Assembly (NCBI RefSeq): GCF_016907695.1
Contig: NZ_JAFBCK010000001.1
Location: forward strand, 5,630,001-5,694,000
Reading direction: 5' to 3'
From: Actinokineospora baliensis
GTDB taxonomy: Bacteria; Actinomycetota; Actinomycetes; Mycobacteriales; Pseudonocardiaceae
Length of the DNA stretch: 64,000 nt
Made by a program: the position numbers and the translations under genes. The notes under the pieces are model-generated. The model was not told the DNA's origin and made no database searches. It was given only the letters and a program-made list of their open reading frames with translations. This document shows, one piece after another, positions 16,250-24,260 of this stretch; position 1 is the first letter of the stretch; every line of letters begins with the position of its first letter.

Positions 16250-19243
16250 GTGTCCAGAACGCTCGTCGTGCTCACCGTCCTGGTGTCGCTGAGCACGGTG
16301 GTGACAGCGGCGGCACCGACCGTCGCCCAGCCGCCGAGGGATCCGGTCCCGACCAGGATCGCCTTCGCGGGCACCGGCCACCGCAGCATCGGCACCGTCG
16401 ACAACCCGGTGCCCGATCGGCTGGACCCGACGGAGCCGCTGTTCGGGCCCGGGGTGGCGCACTACGACGACGACGTGTTCGCCCGCGGCGACCTGGTCGT
16501 GTTCACCAGCAGGCGCGACAGCGCGCGGCCGCAGGTCTACGTGGCTGAGGCGGACGGCGCGGTGCGCGCGCTGACGACCGAGCGGGACGCGGCGCGGCCC
16601 GTACTGTCACCCGACCTGCGGACCGTGGTGTTCGACTCCGCCGAGGGCGGTCAGCGCGACCTGTGGGCCGTCGGGGTCGACGGCACCGGTGAACGCAGGC
16701 TCACCAGGACACCGCAGGACGAGACGGCGCCGAGCTTTTCGCCCGACGGGTCCGAGATCGCGTTCGCCAGGTCCGGCGAGATCCTCGCCCAGCCCCTCGC
16801 GGGTGGCCCGGCCGTGCGGCTGACCGACGAGCCGGTTGGCCAGGCGAGCCAGCCCGCGTGGAACCCGCGCGACGGGCGGATCGCCTACACCGTGGACTTC
16901 GGCGCGACGGGAACCCGGATCCACGTCATCTCGGGCGGGGCCAGGGCCGCCCAGGGCACTCCCCTGCTCGGCGGCGGGCAAGCCGACTGGAGCATCCACT
17001 CACCGCGCTGGAAACCCGACGGGGTGAACCTGCTGTTCCTGACCAAGGACCAGGACTGCACCTGCACGGCGGACCCGGCCGTGCTGAAGGTGTACTGCAT
17101 CGACACCGGGACGCTGCCCGCCCCGCAACTCCCGGATCTCCTCCTGGCCGAGAACCGCTCGGTCTCGTCACCCACCTGGCAGGTGCTGGGCGGCACCCAG
17201 CGGTTGCTGGTGGCCCGAACGAGCGCGCCGACGGCGAACACCGCGACGTTGCAGGACATCCAGCCGAACGGGGTCGACCCGCGTGACCTCGGTGTTCCGG
17301 TGCTGCGGGAGGACCCGGAGGCGGTGAACGACCCGAACCTCCTGTTCCACCCCCGCGCGACCTACGACCCGTGGACGCAGCGGCAGTCCTACTCCCCCGA
17401 CGGGCGCCAGATCGTGCTGAGCCGGTTCGAGGACGAGGTGGGCAGGCGGGTGCAACGGCTGTGGCTGGTCGACGCCGACGGGGCCAACCCGCGGCGGATC
17501 CCGGTGGCCGACCGCCAGCCGACGGACTGGGAGTTCGACCCGGCCTGGTCACCCGACGGCCGCTCGATCGTGTTCGCCAGGCGCTCCCCCGGCGGGATCC
17601 GGCCAAACGGGGGTCCCAGCCGGATCGTGGTGATCGACGCGGAGTCCGGGGCGGTGCGCGGGCGGCTGCTCCCGCCGCCCGAGGTCGCCGACCAAGAGGA
17701 CACCCAGCCCGCGTGGTCACCGGACGGCCGGACGCTGTCGTTCACCCGGGGTCTGGTGACCGACGGGCCCACCGGCGAGGTCAGGGACAACCACGTGTGG
17801 GTGGCCCGCGCGGACACCCTCGGTGCGCAGCGGGACCTGAGCGCGGCGGTGTGCGGGTTCGACTGCGCGGTCACCGACGACGGCTCGGCGTTCAGCCCGG
17901 ACAGCCGCGTGCTCGCCTTCAACCGGGAGAACGACGGCGTGCTGCTGGTGTCGCTGACCGGGGACGACTGCCGGGTGGTGCTGCCCGCGGGCGGCTCGTC
18001 CTGCTCGACCCCGATCACCAGCGCGACCGGCCCGTTCCAGCCGCGTGACGTGGCGTTCTCGGCCGAGGGCGACCGGCTGGTGCTCACGACCCGCCGCGAA
18101 GGCGACGCCCGGTCACCGGAAGCGCTGGCGGTGCTCGACCTGACCACCGGTGAGCTGACCCGGCTCGACTGGGACCTGCCGGGGCGGCAGAAGGAGCCGA
18201 CCTGGCAGCAACCGGTCAACCTCGCGGTGGTGGCACCGCCCCGCCTGGTCGGCACGGTCGGCGAGCGGGTGGAGGTGCCGGTGGACGTGGTCAACCACGG
18301 GCCCGCCGACACGCCGAGCGCCGTCGTGACCGGATCCGTGCCCGAAGGGCTGCGACTCGACGAGCTGCGGGTGCCCCGGGGGCGGTGCGAGGTGGTGGAG
18401 CGGCGCTGCGTGTTCGACGAGCTGCCTCCGGGCGCGTTGGTGCGGGTCACGGCGGTGTTCACGGCGGTCGTGGCCGGGCGGTGGACGGTCCAGTGGACGG
18501 TGGCCGGGCCGATCCTGGACTCGACGCCCGCCGACAACGGGACCGCGACGGTGGTCGAGGTCGACTCCCCAGCACCCCCCGATCCGCCGCCACCGCCACC
18601 CGCCGGACCGGCGCTGACCGTGGCCGTCACCCCGAATCCCTCCTATGTGGACGGACGGGCGATCGTCACCTACACCGCGCGCAACGGCGGCCCCAGCCTG
18701 GCCACCGGGTTGCGCCTCGACTTCACCCTGCCCGCGGGAATGCCGGTGGCCGCCCTGCCGCCGGGCTGCACGGCGACCGGTTGTGCGTTGCCCGACCTGT
18801 GGCCGGGGATGACAGCCTTGGTGCAGGTGGTCCTGGCACCCCAGGCGCCGGTGGTCACCGAGGTGCGCGGCCTGTTGCGCACCTCCGGCACCGACAACGA
18901 CCTGGCCGACAACACGGCCACCGCCCCGATGCGGGTGCTACTGCCGAAGATCGTCGCGGTCCCCGACATCGGCGAACCCCGGTTCGTCACCTCGGTGCGC
19001 GGCATCGACTTCCCGCCCGGCGCCCCCGTAGCGTTGACCTGGTCACCCGGCATCACAGCGGCCGCGTCCCCCACATTCCCCGGCGGCGACGGCAAGTTCA
19101 TCGCGCAGCTGCTGATCCTGGCCAAGGACCAGACCGGCCCGCGCACGATCACAGCGAGTGGGGTGGGATTCCGCCCGGCGACGACACCGTTCCTGGTGGT
19201 ACCGGGGTCCATCGCCCCGCCCGACATGGTGGGGCGCCGGTGA
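16250..19243 (+). CDS. Secreted TolB-like beta-propeller protein with C-terminal DUF11-type domains
   Basis: A 997-residue protein. The N terminus (RTLVVLTVLVSLSTVVTAAAPTVA) looks like a Sec signal peptide. About 620 residues of TolB/WD40-like propeller follow, with repeated SFSPDGSEIAFAR, AWSPDGRSIVFARR and AWSPDGRTLSFTRG blades. Two DUF11/CARDB-like beta-domains (PRLVGTVGERVEVPVDVVNHGPADTP; VAVTPNPSYVDGRAIVTYTARNGGPS) come next, separated by a PPDPPPPPPAGP linker. It overlaps the next gene by 4 bp (GTGA), so it is translated with the cap protein of the injection system. An exported propeller coupled to a contractile system suggests an envelope or surface role; this is inference. Confidence 0.8.
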   Translation: MSRTLVVLTVLVSLSTVVTAAAPTVAQPPRDPVPTRIAFAGTGHRSIGTVDNPVPDRLDPTEPLFGPGVAHYDDDVFARGDLVVFTSRRDSARPQVYVAEADGAVRALTTERDAARPVLSPDLRTVVFDSAEGGQRDLWAVGVDGTGERRLTRTPQDETAPSFSPDGSEIAFARSGEILAQPLAGGPAVRLTDEPVGQASQPAWNPRDGRIAYTVDFGATGTRIHVISGGARAAQGTPLLGGGQADWSIHSPRWKPDGVNLLFLTKDQDCTCTADPAVLKVYCIDTGTLPAPQLPDLLLAENRSVSSPTWQVLGGTQRLLVARTSAPTANTATLQDIQPNGVDPRDLGVPVLREDPEAVNDPNLLFHPRATYDPWTQRQSYSPDGRQIVLSRFEDEVGRRVQRLWLVDADGANPRRIPVADRQPTDWEFDPAWSPDGRSIVFARRSPGGIRPNGGPSRIVVIDAESGAVRGRLLPPPEVADQEDTQPAWSPDGRTLSFTRGLVTDGPTGEVRDNHVWVARADTLGAQRDLSAAVCGFDCAVTDDGSAFSPDSRVLAFNRENDGVLLVSLTGDDCRVVLPAGGSSCSTPITSATGPFQPRDVAFSAEGDRLVLTTRREGDARSPEALAVLDLTTGELTRLDWDLPGRQKEPTWQQPVNLAVVAPPRLVGTVGERVEVPVDVVNHGPADTPSAVVTGSVPEGLRLDELRVPRGRCEVVERRCVFDELPPGALVRVTAVFTAVVAGRWTVQWTVAGPILDSTPADNGTATVVEVDSPAPPDPPPPPPAGPALTVAVTPNPSYVDGRAIVTYTARNGGPSLATGLRLDFTLPAGMPVAALPPGCTATGCALPDLWPGMTALVQVVLAPQAPVVTEVRGLLRTSGTDNDLADNTATAPMRVLLPKIVAVPDIGEPRFVTSVRGIDFPPGAPVALTWSPGITAAASPTFPGGDGKFIAQLLILAKDQTGPRTITASGVGFRPATTPFLVVPGSIAPPDMVGRR

Positions 19244-19911
19244 TCCACGAAGTGGACGAGGCCCTGCGGGCCCTGCTGGCCGACGGCGGCGTCCCCGGAG
19301 GAGGAGGCGAGCTCGCGTTCGAGGCCCCCACCACGGAGTGGACCGCCCGGCGCACGGTGCCCACGGTGAACGTGTTCCTCTACGACATCCGCGAAGACCG
19401 GGCGCGGCGCGGCACCGGGACCATCGAGGAGCTCGACGAGACCGGCACAGTCACCGGCTGGCGCGACCCACCCCGCTGGTTCCGCCTGTCCTACCTGGTG
19501 ACGGCGTGGACGAACCGCCCGCAAGACGAACACCGGCTGCTGTCACAAGCGCTGACCTGCCTCATCCGGCGGGAACGAGTGGACGACCGCTGGCTGACCG
19601 GGACCTTGGCCGAGCTGGGCCTGTCGGTCACCCTGGAGGCAGCTGGGCCCGTATCGCAAGGCAGTGCGGCGACCGACATCTGGTCAGCCCTCGGCGGGGA
19701 ACTCAAACCCGCCATCGACGTGCTGGTCATCGCGCCGCTCATCGGCACGCACACGGCAGCGGGGCCGCCGGTCACCGAGGGCATCGTCCTGCGCACCCCG
19801 GACGAACCCGGCCACCACCTCCGATACGAAGACACCAGGGCAACGGGCGACGGCTTCGCGGTGTCCCGCCCCCGGCCGACCCGCCGCAAACGCGGAGGCC
19901 CGATCCGATGA
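19240..19911 (+). CDS. DUF4255-family protein (Pvc16-like, sheath terminator/cap)
   Basis: A 223-residue protein. IHEVDEALRALLADGG, VNVFLYDIREDRARR and WFRLSYLVTAWTNRPQDEHRLLSQAL are hallmark DUF4255 (Pvc16 N-terminal) segments. In eCIS and R-type systems this family caps the distal end of the sheath/tube. The start is a GTG overlapping the stop of the upstream gene. The last 14 residues (RPRPTRRKRGGPIR) are encoded by DNA that has been repeatedly copied in the following 700 bp, and its stop overlaps an ATG (ATGA). Confidence 0.88.
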   Translation: MIHEVDEALRALLADGGVPGGGGELAFEAPTTEWTARRTVPTVNVFLYDIREDRARRGTGTIEELDETGTVTGWRDPPRWFRLSYLVTAWTNRPQDEHRLLSQALTCLIRRERVDDRWLTGTLAELGLSVTLEAAGPVSQGSAATDIWSALGGELKPAIDVLVIAPLIGTHTAAGPPVTEGIVLRTPDEPGHHLRYEDTRATGDGFAVSRPRPTRRKRGGPIR

Positions 19912-20558
19912 GCTCCCACCTGGCCGACCTGGCCCAACCGGAGAACCGAACGCAGGCCGCCATCGACGACCGGCAACTCCAGCCATTGCCTCCGATGCAA
20001 GGACACCGAAGCGACCGGCAACAGGTTCGCGATGTCGCCGCCCGGCCGACCCGCCGCAAGCGCGGGGGCCGATCCGATGAGCCCCCTCCAGAGCCACCTG
20101 GCCCAACCCGAGAACCGAGCACAATCGGCCACCGGCAACAGTTCCGCGGCGCCGCGGCCCCACCCCACCCACCACAAGCGCGGTGCGCCAATCCCATGAA
20201 CCCCCTCCCGGCTCACCTGTTGGCCCAACCCAAAAGCCGGATGCAGACCGCCATCTGCGACCGACGACCCGGCCACCACCACCGATGCAAGGGCACCGAG
20301 ACCCCCGGCAACAGGGGCACGGCCCCACCCCACCCACCACAAGCGCGGGAGCCCCATCGCATGAACCCCCTCCCGCACCTGTTGGCCCGACTCGAGAACC
20401 GGGTCCAAGCCGCCAACCCCGCTGTCGCCTTGCGGACACCGCACCTGGACGAACCCGGCCACCACCTCCGATGCAGCGGCACCAAGGCCACAGGCGACGG
20501 ATTCGCGGTGCCACGCCCCCGGCCCACCCGGCGCAAACGCGGAGGCCCGATCCGATGA
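19908..20558 (+). CDS. Repeat-derived coupled ORF (216 aa) between cap and ATPase genes
   Basis: One uninterrupted frame crosses nearly the whole repeat block. It begins at an ATG with GGAGG 9 nt upstream and overlaps the DUF4255 stop (ATGA). It ends at a TGA that overlaps the likely ATPase start (ATGA). Its first 20 residues (MSSHLADLAQPENRTQAAID) copy the ATPase N terminus and its last 14 (RPRPTRRKRGGPIR) copy the DUF4255 C terminus. The middle is Pro/Arg/His-rich and repeats both themes. It could be translated by coupling. It could equally be a non-functional by-product held open by high GC. No domain is recognised. Confidence 0.4.
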   Translation: MSSHLADLAQPENRTQAAIDDRQLQPLPPMQGHRSDRQQVRDVAARPTRRKRGGRSDEPPPEPPGPTREPSTIGHRQQFRGAAAPPHPPQARCANPMNPLPAHLLAQPKSRMQTAICDRRPGHHHRCKGTETPGNRGTAPPHPPQAREPHRMNPLPHLLARLENRVQAANPAVALRTPHLDEPGHHLRCSGTKATGDGFAVPRPRPTRRKRGGPIR

Positions 20559-20611
20559 ACTCCGCCAACGACCCCGATATCACCTTGCGGACACCGCACC
20601 CAGACGAACCG
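19908..20611 (+). repeat. Degenerate tandem copies of the DUF4255/ATPase gene junction
   Basis: The interval consists of imperfect alternating copies of two elements. Element A is the 3' end of the DUF4255 gene (encoding DEPGHHLR...RRKRGGPIR). Element B is the first about 65 bp of the ATPase gene (encoding MNPL.SHLAQ.E.R.QTAI). B-like starts lie at 19908, 20077, 20196, 20361 and 20612. A-like ends lie before 20080, 20200, 20363 and 20558, plus a truncated A segment at about 20574-20611. Spacing is about 120-190 bp. Copies diverge by substitutions and small indels. The copy ending at 20558 is the closest to the original and retains GGAGGCCCGATCCGATG. Confidence 0.8.
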
Positions 20612-22537
20612 ATGAACCCCCTCCTGTCCCACCTGGCCCAACTCGAGAGCCGGATACAGACCGCCATCGGTGACCGAGCGGCCGTCGACCGCGGGTTCGC
20701 TGATCCGCGGCGGGCGCTCTACCTCACCCGAGCCGATGCGCAGCGCATCCTGGACACCCCACTGGAGCCCATGCCAACAGCCCCCCAAGTGCCGTCCGGG
20801 GGAAGGCTGGCGGAGGTCGTGCAGCGGTTCGGGCTGGACGACACAGACCTTGGCCTTCTGGTCGTGGCGATGGCGCCGGATATCGATGCGCGGTTCGAGC
20901 AGCTCTACGGGTACCTCAACGACGACATCACGCGGCGGCGGCCGACGGTGGGGCTGGCGTTGCGGTTGTGCGGGTTGCCGCAGGCCGGGGTGGGGCGGTT
21001 TCGGCTGGGGCCGTTGGTGGCGAGCGGGTTGGTGGAGATCGGGGACGCCGGGGCGGCGGCGTTGTCGCGGACGTTGCGGGTGCCTGATCGGGTCGTCGGG
21101 CACCTGCTTGGTTACGACAGCCCGGATCCGGCGCTGAACTGCCGGGTGCACACCGGCCAGCAGGCGTCCGGTTGGTTCGCCGAGCGGGTGCGGGCCGCGA
21201 CCGCGACTGGGCCGGTCCACCTCCAGGACACCACCGGGGAAGCGCACCGCACAGCGATCGAGGCGTTGGGCACGGCTGTCGTCGTGGAGCCTGGCGAGCT
21301 GAGCGAATCGACGGTCACCGCGTTGCTGCGGGAAGCGCGGCTGCGGGGCGCGGGCATCGTCATGGGCCTGCCGGAGACGGCCCCCGAGGGGCTTCGGGAG
21401 CTGCTCGCCCGCGCTGACGTGCCGGTTGTCCTGCACAGCGCGCTCACCTGGGACGCGAACTGGTCGACCCGCACAGTCCTGTCCCTGACGACCTCGGGCG
21501 ATTCGCCGAGCACGTGGGCGGAGGCGATCGAGACCGCCACCGGCTCACCCGCCGCAGCCGACGTGGTGGCCGCGGCAGGCGCCTACCGGGTCGGCAGGGC
21601 CCAGGTGGAGCGGATCGTGGCGGTCGCGGCCCGGCACGCCGCGCTCGACGGGAGTCCACTGGGGACAGAGCACCTGCGGGCGGGGGTCCGGGCGGCCAAC
21701 GGCTCCGGGCTGCGCAGGCTCGCCCGCCGGATCACCCCGTCCGTGGGCTGGGACGACCTCGTGCTCCCGGACAGCACCCGCGCGCAACTGGTCGAACTCG
21801 CCCGGCGGGCGCGGCTGCGCGACCGGGTCCTCGGCGAATGGCGGATGCGCCCCGGCGGCGGTCGCGGCCACGGTGTCGTCGCGCTGTTCGCGGGCGAGTC
21901 GGGCACCGGCAAGACGATGTCCGCCGAGGTCGTGGCCGCCGCCATCGGCATGGACCTGTACGTGGTCAACCTGGCCACGGTGGTCGACAAGTACCTCGGC
22001 GAGACGGAGAAGAACCTGGAGCGGATCTTCACCGAGGCCGAGCGGGTCCAGGGCGTCCTGCTCTTCGACGAGGCCGACGCCGTGTTCGGCAAGCGGTCCA
22101 AGATCTCCGACGCCAGGGACCGCTACGCCAACCTGGAGTCGGCGTACCTGTTGTCCCGGCTGGAGTCCTTCGGCGGCGTCGCGGTGCTCACCACCAACCT
22201 GCGGTCCAATGTGGACGACGCCTTCACCAGGCGGCTGGACGTGATCGCGGAGTTCGCGATGCCCGACGCCGCGCAGCGCGCCGCGCTGTGGGACCGCTGC
22301 CTGGGCACGGCCATGCCCAGGGACGACGACATCGACCTGCGCGGGTGCGCGGCGCGGTTCGAGCTGGCGGGCGGGTCGATCCGGGCCTGCGCGATCAGCG
22401 CCGCCTACGCCGCCGCCGCCGAAGACCGGCCGGTGGCGATGACCGATCTCGTCGACGCCGTGCGGCTGGAGTACCGCAAGCTCGGCAGGCTCGTGGTCGA
22501 CGACGAGTTCGACGCCCCGATCGCGCGATCCGCTTGA
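20555..22537 (+). CDS. AAA+ ATPase of the contractile injection system (Pvc15-like)
   Basis: A 660-residue protein. The N-terminal half is family-specific (ARFEQLYGYLNDDITRRRPTVGLAL). The C-terminal half is a classical AAA+ module with Walker A GESGTGKT (Lys453), Walker B VLLFDEADAVFGKR, sensor region LTTNLRSNVDDAFTRRLD and a final helical lid (GGSIRACAISAAYAAA). Such ATPases accompany nearly all eCIS loci and are thought to act in assembly or disassembly. The start at 20555 keeps GGAGG and an ATGA overlap, giving a 19-residue N-terminal extension that itself derives from copied DUF4255 sequence (ITLRTPHPDEP). The probable ancestral start is the ATG at 20612, which lacks a ribosome-binding site. 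Confidence 0.9.
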   Translation: MNSANDPDITLRTPHPDEPMNPLLSHLAQLESRIQTAIGDRAAVDRGFADPRRALYLTRADAQRILDTPLEPMPTAPQVPSGGRLAEVVQRFGLDDTDLGLLVVAMAPDIDARFEQLYGYLNDDITRRRPTVGLALRLCGLPQAGVGRFRLGPLVASGLVEIGDAGAAALSRTLRVPDRVVGHLLGYDSPDPALNCRVHTGQQASGWFAERVRAATATGPVHLQDTTGEAHRTAIEALGTAVVVEPGELSESTVTALLREARLRGAGIVMGLPETAPEGLRELLARADVPVVLHSALTWDANWSTRTVLSLTTSGDSPSTWAEAIETATGSPAAADVVAAAGAYRVGRAQVERIVAVAARHAALDGSPLGTEHLRAGVRAANGSGLRRLARRITPSVGWDDLVLPDSTRAQLVELARRARLRDRVLGEWRMRPGGGRGHGVVALFAGESGTGKTMSAEVVAAAIGMDLYVVNLATVVDKYLGETEKNLERIFTEAERVQGVLLFDEADAVFGKRSKISDARDRYANLESAYLLSRLESFGGVAVLTTNLRSNVDDAFTRRLDVIAEFAMPDAAQRAALWDRCLGTAMPRDDDIDLRGCAARFELAGGSIRACAISAAYAAAAEDRPVAMTDLVDAVRLEYRKLGRLVVDDEFDAPIARSA

Positions 22538-22554
22538 CCGGCAGAGGAGGCACC

Positions 22555-24150
22555 ATGCACGACCACGAGCACGACCGGCCCGAGCGGCGGGCGGCACCGC
22601 GCCGCGCGGCCCAACCCGACGAGACCGGACCAGCGGCGCGAACAACGCGACAGCTGCAACGGTCGATGGGCAACGCCGCTGTGGCGCGACTGCTGTCAGA
22701 GTCCGAAGAGGACACAGCAGAGCCCAACACCGTGCACGACGTGCTCGGCGGCTCCGGCCGCCCGCTCGACGCCGGGAAGCGCGCCGACATGGAATCCCGG
22801 CTAGGCGCCGACTTCTCCTCCGTCCGCGTGCACAACGACACCGCCGCCGCCCGCTCGGCCGACGAGATCGGGGCCCGCGCCTACACCTCCGGCGAACACG
22901 TCGTCCTCGGCCGGGGCGGGTCGGACGACCACACCCTCGCGCACGAGCTGTGGCACGTGGTGCAGCAGCGCGAAGGGCCGGTCTCGGCGACCGACACCGG
23001 CACCGGCGTTGCCCTCAGCGACCCTGGCGACCGGTTCGAACGGGCAGCCGAAGCGGTCGCCACCCAGGCCATGTCCGGCCCTGCGCCCGAGCACTCGGAC
23101 CACTCAGGCCACGACCACGCAGGCCACGATCACGCAGCGCACGGACAGGCGGCCGCCGGACCGGTGCAGCGGTCACCGCGCGACTGGCGGCACTCCGACT
23201 CCGTCCGCGACGCGCTCACCACCGAGGCGGGCATGGGCCTGCGCTCTTACTGGCCGCCGATCGTCCAGGCCGTGCGCCTGTACATCTCCATCCTCGACGA
23301 CACCCAGGTCGACCAGCGCGCCCAGGTCCTGGACCGGCTCGACGCCACCCTCAACGCCTGGGAGGACAACCAGGGTGCGGCGACCACCATCAACCTCACC
23401 GGTCAGGCCCGCAACAAACGCGCCATCGTCGCCGCGCTGCGGCAGCTGATCACCACGGAGCGCAGCGAGATCCGCACTCTGCGGCAGGGCCCGGTCGCCG
23501 CGCCGACCCCCGCCGCGCCGATCCCGATGGCCGTACCCATGGCCATCGGGGGCGCCTCCCGGCAGCCGCAAGGTGAGGAGTCCGAGGACAGCAGCCCCGA
23601 GACCCAGGTGCCGCTGTCCACCCTGCGCGGCCGGTTCCAGTCGGCGGGCGCGCTGCCCACCGGCATCGACATCCACCTGCACATGACCAGCGGGCGCAAC
23701 ATCCCCGGCATCCACGACCAGGGCGTGCGGCCCGGCGCCGGGCGGGGCATCGGACTGCCCGACACCGAAGGCGAGCCCGACAACAACTTCATCTACCTGC
23801 TGTCCAGCTCCCCCAACGCCAAGACGTTCGTCGGTCAGGAATCCGGCGGCCGCGCGGTCGGTGTGATCAGCTCCGGCGTCGCGTACGGACCGGACAGCAA
23901 CTACGACGGCGGCGCCTACCAGCACCACGGCGCCGCCCCACCGGCCAGGGGCGCGGCCCAGGGCGACGGCCCGTTCTCGTTCACCCTGCCCGCCACGCCG
24001 AGGACCAGGGCGGGCCTGCGCGACTTCGTCAACGGGCACCTCGACAACGGGCAGCAGCCGATGTCGGAGAACGAGGCCGTGCAACGCGTGCTCGCCGCGC
24101 TGTGGAACGAGTTCGGCCTGCTCGTGGCCAGGGATCTCTCCCGCACCTGA
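22555..24150 (+). CDS. DUF4157-domain protein, candidate injection-system cargo with ART-like C terminus
   Basis: A 531-residue protein. Residues 70-140 are a DUF4157 (eCIS core) domain: DMESRLGADFSSVRVHNDTAAARSA, then HELWHVVQQ (His130, Glu131, His134), the characteristic metalloprotease-like signature of proteins linked to eCIS. A His-rich stretch (HSDHSGHDHAGHDHAAHG) and a helical segment follow. A C-terminal domain from about residue 370 reads DIHLHMTSGRNIPGIHDQGVRP...NNFIYLLSS, which resembles the H-x-T and downstream Tyr layout of ADP-ribosyltransferase-like toxins. DUF4157 is known to mark eCIS cargo; the ART-like reading of the C terminus is inference. GAGGAGG precedes the ATG. Confidence 0.75.
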   Translation: MHDHEHDRPERRAAPRRAAQPDETGPAARTTRQLQRSMGNAAVARLLSESEEDTAEPNTVHDVLGGSGRPLDAGKRADMESRLGADFSSVRVHNDTAAARSADEIGARAYTSGEHVVLGRGGSDDHTLAHELWHVVQQREGPVSATDTGTGVALSDPGDRFERAAEAVATQAMSGPAPEHSDHSGHDHAGHDHAAHGQAAAGPVQRSPRDWRHSDSVRDALTTEAGMGLRSYWPPIVQAVRLYISILDDTQVDQRAQVLDRLDATLNAWEDNQGAATTINLTGQARNKRAIVAALRQLITTERSEIRTLRQGPVAAPTPAAPIPMAVPMAIGGASRQPQGEESEDSSPETQVPLSTLRGRFQSAGALPTGIDIHLHMTSGRNIPGIHDQGVRPGAGRGIGLPDTEGEPDNNFIYLLSSSPNAKTFVGQESGGRAVGVISSGVAYGPDSNYDGGAYQHHGAAPPARGAAQGDGPFSFTLPATPRTRAGLRDFVNGHLDNGQQPMSENEAVQRVLAALWNEFGLLVARDLSRT

Positions 24151-24260
24151 CCGCGAGGGCAGACGCTGTGCCCCGCGCGGGAGTCCGGCGGACCTGCCGC
24201 ACCACCCGGCACCCGCGCCACTGTTGTTCCCAGGCACCAGATCCGAGATGAGGAGCGACC

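Noticed and set aside
19908..20611. CRISPR array or coding minisatellite
   Set aside because: Units are 120-190 bp, irregular and clearly derived from the two flanking genes; there are no short identical repeats with unique spacers and no cas genes.
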